Below, one piece after another: positions 61,201 through 64,000 of a stretch of DNA of 64,000 nt. Under the pieces are notes generated by a model. It worked only from the letters and a program-made list of their open reading frames with translations. It made no database searches and was not told the origin of the DNA. Numbering within the stretch: position 1 is the first letter of the stretch; each line of letters begins with the position of its first letter. The DNA is from Strongylocentrotus purpuratus (taxonomy: Eukaryota; Echinodermata; Echinoidea; Camarodonta; Strongylocentrotidae): NCBI RefSeq assembly GCF_000002235.5, contig NW_022145615.1:31841094-31905093 (forward strand), in the 5' to 3' direction. The translations under genes were made by a program, and so were the position numbers.

Positions 61201-63899
61201 TTAAACTGTTTACCCCCTACCCCCTCTTGGTAATAAATTGGTTGGATACGCCCGTGGAGATTTCTCTGTAACTATACCCTTACCTGTTCCCTAGGTACTG
61301 CTGACGATTGTCCAGTGTCTTCAGGACGCAGCAGCCAATTTAAACTATTTCCTACCCCCTCCCACCCCACCCCTCCAACCTAACCCCCACCCGGGTTGGA
61401 TACGCCCTTGGTGATTTCTCTGTATATCGATCCTTACCTGTTCTCTAGGTACTGCTGACGATTGTCCGGTGTCTGGGTCGTAGAGACCTCTTCGATAGGG
61501 CATGATCTTTGCCCCACCGTACATACGGGTAAGGTCTTCAGGGATCCTCATATTCATCCACTCGACGGGACAACCCGTGTTAGATGAATCCACGATCTCA
61601 TTCATCACGTGTTGTGCTGCAATGTCAGGCAAGCATCATTTATTATACATATTTTTGGAAATACGTTATACAGCATTTTGAATTACTATCCTGAAGTCGT
61701 TTTATCATAGCATCTATACTCGGATAATTTTGGTTAGATTACTCCTGGCTCATATCCCCCTCCCCCCCCCCCCCCTCTCTCCATCCTTTACCATCTCTCC
61801 CTCTCCCCTTTCTCTCTCTCCCATTCTCTCTCTCCCTTTCTCCCTCTCTTTCTCCCTCTCTATCTTTCTCTCTCTCGCTTTCTCTCATCTTCTCCACTAT
61901 CTGTTTTTTCTCTTTCCATTTCTGATTCTGCTTTTCGTATGTTCTGTTTTTAAGATATTCCTTAATAGGGTCACATCCAGAACCTGGCATGTATATATTA
62001 TTGTACTCCAAATAAAGGTCTACAACATTGATACTCACCGAAGAACGCAAGGAGTGCTGATTTTTTATTTTCAGAACGTATGCCCGATTTGCCATGCATG
62101 AGTAGATTGCTGAGAGTGAGAGGGTTGGGTCGGTTAGGACCTGCAGGTGAATATGCTCCATCCGGGTACCCGACTGGTAGCTGACGAAGCAGTCGAGTTT
62201 CTAATAAAAATCAACAACAGTACTGATAAATAAGTAAATAAATAAATTTTACTACTACTTCTACTCAGGAGCGGATCCAGCCGGCGATAAGGGAGGGGCC
62301 AAATAGGGGGCCCAATTCGTGAGAAAAATCTTTAGCGTTGAATCAGCCAGCCGGCGAATAAGCGGGGGGAGGGGGCATTATTTTTCTCAAAATTCGTGAG
62401 AATCAACACCCCCCCCCTTGCGTCAGGGGGAGGGGCCCGTCTTCTTTATTTATTTTTAAGAAGGTTAGATTTACCTGTTTTGGCCAGGGGAGGGGGTGGG
62501 CCCCCGGGCCTCCCCTAGATCCGCCACTGACTACTACTACTACAGTATCCAGTAAAGTTTGAAACTATGAGAGTAAATCCCTTACCAAATGACCTGATAC
62601 CCGTGTTATAAAGGCCCCTTTTCACACTAAGTTACAAAACAAATTCACATCCCACCAGTTCCAAAAGAACTCCATTAGTTGCCCATGAGTGAACACAACA
62701 TTTTGCTTTTTGTTTTCATTCTCCGAAGTATCATATCCCTTTGATAAATAACTACATATTCCGTCTATATCTTCACGCTCTCAAAACTCCTGATTACCTG
62801 ATCTTCCTAAGTTCATACAAAGTTGGGTTTAATAGGAAACCTTTCTCATGCATGGCCTGATTAGCTATGGAATGCTTTCACTCCAAAGATTATGAATAGC
62901 AGATGAGTTGCAGTGTTCCAAAACACTTATACCAACACGTATTTGTCTTTAATAGGTTGATCGAATAATCTGCCACACTAATAGGTTAAGCCACACTAAT
63001 AGTTTATTTTTAGAAAATAATATATTGAAAGTTCATGACTTGTATAATTTCTTTTTAGGCTGTTTTATGTTTCGATTAAATTCTAACGAACTTCCTCATG
63101 CCATCACGTCGACATTCCAAAGGAATCAACAACTTCATGATTATCCAACCCGACGGTCTTCCTTTTTTCACTTACACAAACTGAGAACCTTACTAAAAAA
63201 ATTGTTTTGATTTATACTGGTCCGGTGTACTGGAACTCATTGGACATTTCGCTCAAACAGCTGCCAAGTTTAATTACTTTTAAATATCACTTGAAACACA
63301 AACTTCTACTTCAGTATGAAAACGCTTAAGGTCATCATGATAGAGACCATCGGTATTATCAACACTTGTTGGCTGGCTGCACCACACACCCGTTTTTGTT
63401 CTTTTGTTTTGTTTTTTGTTTTATATCTATTATGTAATAAACGTATTATGTAAAGGGAACCTTAATTACAAGCATAATGCTTCCAAGGTTTCCTCCTCAT
63501 TACTGCAGATTATTGTTAGCATCATTTGTATTTAATGACTTGCCATAAAAAAATAAATTAAAAAAAAAAAAAATCGTTTTTATTACTGTTGTATCTATCG
63601 AATATTATGTACATGTTTTGTTACCCTGTCTATGCCTTACTTTGTAAATTCTTTTCATATGCAGTTAATGTGGAAATAAAACCTAAATTAAAAATTTAAA
63701 AATTACCTTCCAATAAAACAAGGCTATCAAGCGAGGGACGGGGGTGCACCCCCGTATCCCTTGTAGATATACGGCACTGATTATAGCATTGAAGTAAACT
63801 TACCATACGTCCCAATCCTGGGATCGGCTCTGTTATTATACCATCCATTCAGCTCGTGGTGCTCCCTAGATTCATTCTCACCGCATAATGTAGACTCCC
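34687..63899 (-). CDS. Duox: Dual oxidase gene B (N-terminal exons outside the window)
   Basis: This is a second dual oxidase, paralogous and co-oriented with gene A, whose start lies about 4.7 kb past B's stop. Thirty coding exons hold 4625 nt, coding 1540 residues from the exon homologous to A exon 5 to the stop. Exon numbering below follows gene A. All junctions keep frame. Phases match A except at one displaced intron (exons 19/20) and one extra intron inside exon 27. The missing signal peptide and any N-terminal stalk should lie right of 63899. The oxidase half keeps all the residues needed for NADPH oxidation and Ca2+ control, whereas the ectodomain has lost key heme-pocket residues. 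The gene looks intact and functional as an H2O2 generator. Confidence 0.96.
35864..36020. mobile_element. Partial family-2 MITE in opposite orientation
   Basis: It begins TTAAAGATAAACTTGAGTTC and then matches the right part of the family-2 element as its reverse complement (AACGAAAC, TGTGCCAAACAATTTTG, GGCTGAGTAATGAGCATA). It stops short of a second end and lies about 35 bp from the full copy at 36055, giving a back-to-back arrangement. Confidence 0.8.
36055..36444. mobile_element. TTAA-flanked MITE, family 2 (about 390 bp)
   Basis: The ends are TTAAAGATAAACTTGAG and CTCAAGTTTATCTTTAA, a perfect 17-bp inverted repeat including the TTAA. The interior is shared with the copy at 54348-54744 (for example AAAAGGTGTGGAATGGATCAG and CTCATTACTCAGCCAGTATA). 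No coding sequence is present. It lies in the intron between gene B exons 31 and 32. Confidence 0.9.
36861..37153. mobile_element. Mariner-like MITE with internal duplication
   Basis: The 293-bp element has perfect 12-bp inverted ends CAGTCAAACCTG / CAGGTTTGACTG flanked by TA on both sides. It contains two direct units of about 110 bp (TTTTTTGTTTCC ... GGTTTCTCATTGAAACATG) and repeated CTACAAAGACCACC motifs. The right end is about 25 bp from the donor of gene B exon 31. A partial copy is at 38381-38432. Confidence 0.85.
37611..37970. mobile_element. Inverted-end element, about 360 bp
   Basis: CTCATCAGCTCAAGATTGCC...GCCCGCTATTT at the left pairs with AATAGCGGGTTATTTGGTAA..CTCGAGCTGATG at the right, about 42 bp each with mismatches. 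It lies between gene B exons 30 and 31. Confidence 0.75.
38260..38300. repeat. CT-rich simple repeat
   Basis: A TCTCTC run lies 40-80 bp upstream of the exon 30 acceptor of gene B. Similar CT runs occur at 34500-34565, 52160-52500 and 61770-61890, all in introns or the spacer. Confidence 0.85.
38381..38432. mobile_element. Partial copy of the CAGTCAAACCTG element
   Basis: TCAAACCTGCTTTAGTGACC then CCTGTCTACAAAGACC matches the left end of the element at 36861-37153. No matching right end was found. Confidence 0.7.
39948..45852 (-). CDS. Duox: Gene B exons 24-28: basic loop and heme-binding membrane core
   Basis: Exons are 45705-45852, 43926-44119, 42612-42842, 41554-41647, 40949-40998 and 39948-40229. 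Exon 24 is Lys/Ser-rich, with three GSKKSRD-type heptads. It may instead start at 45834, since AG at both places gives the same frame and differs by six codons (GKSTPV). Exon 25 begins [10 protein letters not shown], then the helix [15 protein letters not shown]. Exons 26-28 carry the four heme His residues in SFHK, VLHAIGH, WMTH and TLHGS contexts with correct spacing. What is one 144-nt exon in gene A (27) is two exons here (94 + 50 nt) separated by a 555-bp intron in phase 2. The basic loop faces the cytosol and is a plausible regulatory or lipid-binding site (inference). Confidence 0.93.
40295..40497. mobile_element. Inverted-end element, about 200 bp
   Basis: AGGCCTCGTTCGGATAT at the left pairs with ATATCTGAACGAGCCTT at the right, followed inward by AAGCGGTA / TACCGCGG. 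It lies about 65 bp upstream of the acceptor of gene B exon 28. Confidence 0.7.
42281..42588. mobile_element. MITE with GGTGTTTCACAAAGATCC ends
   Basis: The 308-bp element has about 21 bp of perfect terminal inverted repeat and weaker pairing to about 48 bp (AAGTTGGACTT and GTTCAACTTAGG). The first ten bases are shared with the 144-bp family above. It ends about 24 bp from the donor of gene B exon 26. Confidence 0.85.
44752..45575. repeat. 11-bp minisatellite array in gene B intron 24
   Basis: About 820 bp are built from some 75 copies of an 11-bp unit, consensus TCGGTCTGTTG on the plus strand, with variants such as TCCGTCTGTTG, TCAGTCTGTTG and TCGGTCATGTG. In the right half the variants alternate in a regular order, giving a 44-bp higher-order unit. 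As 11 is not a multiple of 3 and the unit lacks stops, all three plus frames stay open, producing long spurious Val/Ser/Leu/Cys ORFs. It lies 130 bp from exon 24. Confidence 0.95.
45757..45816 (-). repeat. 21-bp coding repeat in gene B exon 24
   Basis: About three 21-bp units encode GSKKSRD / GSKKSRD / GSKKSKD on the cytosolic side of gene B. The corresponding gene A exon has no such repeat. Confidence 0.85.
45960..46990 (-). mobile_element. LINE 3' fragment with zinc-knuckle end
   Basis: An open minus-strand reading frame of about 230 codons ends at 46280. It contains [21 protein letters not shown], a C-x2-C...H-x4-C knuckle of the kind that closes some LINE ORFs, and [19 protein letters not shown]. 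Its 3' region runs on to a short hairpin (GGCCCCTTCTGGGGC, 45966-45980) and a GAT/GAC microsatellite at 45862-45952. It has the same orientation as gene B and ends just upstream of exon 24. No host function is implied. Confidence 0.75.
47441..48862 (-). CDS. Duox: Gene B exons 21-23: EF-hands
   Basis: Exons are 48643-48862, 48056-48149 and 47441-47613. Calcium loops are [12 protein letters not shown] and [12 protein letters not shown], both canonical. Exon 23 encodes the third EF-like segment [18 protein letters not shown], then SKSSIGI. Its donor is GTTTGT, which is weak but in the correct phase for the following exon. A GAT/ATG repeat of roughly 100 bp starts about 30 bp upstream of the exon 23 acceptor. 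The calcium switch appears as intact as in gene A. Confidence 0.94.
47644..47760. repeat. GAT trinucleotide microsatellite
   Basis: This is an imperfect ATGATG array with GTGATG interruptions just upstream (transcript sense) of gene B exon 23. Confidence 0.9.
49394..51699 (-). CDS. Duox: Gene B exons 17-20: first membrane helix and linker
   Basis: Exons are 51553-51699, 50889-51008, 50225-50420 and 49394-49595. Exon 17 carries DPCFFN and then a helix ([13 protein letters not shown]), continued in exon 18 ([15 protein letters not shown]). Exons 19 and 20 encode [24 protein letters not shown] and [10 protein letters not shown]. Together exons 19+20 are 398 nt, exactly as in gene A (134+264), but here they split 196+202 with the intron in phase 2 just before EYDLVL. 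A TAG microsatellite and ATT/ATC repeats lie immediately downstream of the exon 19 donor. Confidence 0.94.
49870..50190. repeat. ATT/ATC and TAG microsatellites beside gene B exon 19
   Basis: This mixed array includes CATCATCAT (50113-50146) and a TAG/AGT run (50155-50189) that ends about 35 bp from the exon 19 donor. Confidence 0.9.
51252..51416. mobile_element. Short element with CACGTAGCCA ends
   Basis: TCAGGCACGTAGCCAG at the left pairs with GTGGCTACGTGTCTGA at the right. The ends are followed inward by G-runs and C-runs that also pair. Homopolymer lengths here may be unreliable in the assembly. Confidence 0.65.
52160..52515. repeat. CT-rich low-complexity stretch
   Basis: About 350 bp of TCTCTCT and CCCTCT-type sequence lies in the intron between gene B exons 16 and 17. 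It produces a Leu/Ser-rich false ORF on the plus strand. Confidence 0.85.
52568..63899 (-). CDS. Duox: Gene B exons 5-16: peroxidase-like ectodomain
   Basis: Exons are 63804-63899, 62039-62200, 61438-61616, 59259-59484, 58290-58459, 57755-57830, 57181-57277, 56661-56748, 54950-55046, 53892-54076, 53226-53404 and 52568-52686. Lengths equal those of gene A in most exons (96, 162, 226, 76, 97, 97, 179, 119). Conserved landmarks are [33 protein letters not shown] and [14 protein letters not shown]. The Arg of the Arg-x-x-Glu pair is His here (HSNE), and the proximal His motif RFGHT is RYMQT, so the heme pocket is degraded as in mammalian DUOX. Exon 12 is 39 nt shorter than in A. The exon 13 start was set at 55046 because this gives the same 97-nt length and phase as A; a nearer AG at 55030 also exists. 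Confidence 0.94.
54348..54744. mobile_element. TTAA-flanked MITE, family 2, second full copy
   Basis: The ends are TTAAAGATAAAGGTGAGTTC and GAACTAACCTTTATCTTTAA. It shares the interior with 36055-36444 over nearly all its length with scattered changes. It lies in the intron between gene B exons 13 and 14. Confidence 0.9.
56084..56227. mobile_element. MITE with TTTCACAAA ends, copy 2 (opposite orientation)
   Basis: It begins GGCGTTTCACAAAACTTGTC and ends GGCTTTGTGAAACGGGCC, with GCTTCTGATTGGTTATCAGC inside, matching the copy at 18030-18173 in reverse. It lies in the intron between gene B exons 12 and 13. Confidence 0.85.
56472..56650. mobile_element. TTAA-flanked MITE, family 1, copy 3
   Basis: A 179-bp element has TTAA at 56468-56471 and TCAA (mutated TTAA) at 56651-56654, with ends AGCCCCACCGCACTAG and CTATAAGTAGTACAGTGGGG. 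Its right end lies about 6 nt inside the intron after gene B exon 12, next to the splice donor. Confidence 0.85.
58745..59046 (+). mobile_element. tRNA-derived SINE
   Basis: The element has a Pol III B-box-like GGTTCGAATCC at 58753-58763, a central part and the tail TTTGTAAAGCGCTTAGAGAC ... AAGCGCTATATAAA followed by an ATT repeat. The tRNA A-box region is not recognisable, so the head is probably truncated. It lies in the intron between gene B exons 8 and 9. A fragment of the same tail lies at 8625-8705 on the minus strand. Confidence 0.8.
61180..61480. repeat. Tandem partial duplication of gene B exon 7 end
   Basis: Two direct units about 150 bp apart each contain CAGGACGC...CAATTTAAACT, GGTTGGATACGCCC, GATTTCTCTGTA, TTACCTGTTC and CTAGGTACTGCTGACGATTG. 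The second unit includes the real 3' end of exon 7 and its donor (61438). The first contains a copy of the donor and about 30 nt of exon at 61283-61315. Confidence 0.85.
61283..61315 (-). pseudogene. Duplicate fragment of gene B exon 7 with a spare donor
   Basis: On the minus strand this repeats the last codons of exon 7 ([11 protein letters not shown] with one silent-looking difference) followed by GTAAGG. It has no acceptor of its own, so it is a decoy donor inside the intron. Confidence 0.75.
62266..62530. mobile_element. Short element with GCGGATCCAG ends
   Basis: CAGGAGCGGATCCAG at the left pairs with CTAGATCCGCCACTG at the right. The interior is G-rich with internal repeats of AGCCGGCGATAAG-like sequence. 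It lies between gene B exons 5 and 6. Confidence 0.65.
62950..63700 (+). mobile_element. LINE 3' fragment in gene B intron 5
   Basis: The plus strand encodes [20 protein letters not shown], then in a shifted frame [18 protein letters not shown] and [16 protein letters not shown] stop, again a LINE reverse transcriptase C-terminus. A frameshift separates the two parts. A-rich tails occur near 63548-63575 and 63675-63710. Confidence 0.8.
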
Positions 63900-64000
63900 C
63901 TGAAAAAAAGAAACAAAATTATCATCATAATTAGTTTGCCTAAGAGAGTTTTAAAAAAAATTGATTATTATTTAGCCGAAAGAAATGTTGACCCGGAATC

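Overview
This window looks like nuclear DNA of a marine deuterostome invertebrate, most likely an echinoderm and probably a sea urchin. The reasons are large intron-rich genes with GT/AG introns, AT-rich spacers full of ATC/ATT microsatellites, many short inverted-repeat transposons, tRNA-derived SINE and LINE fragments, and a pair of dual oxidase genes of the kind sea urchins use for the fertilization H2O2 burst (the urchin gene is called Udx1). The species assignment is inference.

Only two host genes are visible. Both are on the minus strand and both encode dual oxidase (DUOX): a secreted-side peroxidase-like domain, a first membrane helix, a cytosolic linker, two EF-hands, and a NADPH oxidase core with heme-binding helices and FAD/NADPH domains. 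Gene A starts at 29995 and runs left through 32 coding exons to 45; by comparison with gene B only its last short exon lies beyond the left edge. Gene B ends with its stop codon at 34687 and extends right to 63899 in 30 coding exons; its signal peptide and N-terminal exons lie beyond the right edge. They are head-to-tail tandem paralogs about 4.7 kb apart. Every exon junction I placed keeps the reading frame, and most exon lengths and intron phases are identical between A and B.

The copies differ in informative ways. Gene A keeps the peroxidase Arg and proximal His; gene B has lost both. One intron sits at a different place in the two genes, and B has one extra intron. A carries a Thr-rich N-terminal segment built from a 21-bp repeat. 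B carries a Lys/Ser-rich cytosolic segment, also built from a 21-bp repeat.

The introns hold most of the non-gene interest: at least three families of short elements flanked by TTAA (piggyBac-like MITEs), a mariner-like MITE, several other foldback elements, three LINE 3' ends, a SINE, an 11-bp minisatellite of about 820 bp, a 61-bp minisatellite, and a partial tandem duplication of a gene B exon. Several elements sit within a few tens of bases of splice sites. No DUOX maturation factor (DUOXA), RNA gene, CRISPR array or prokaryote-like system was seen.
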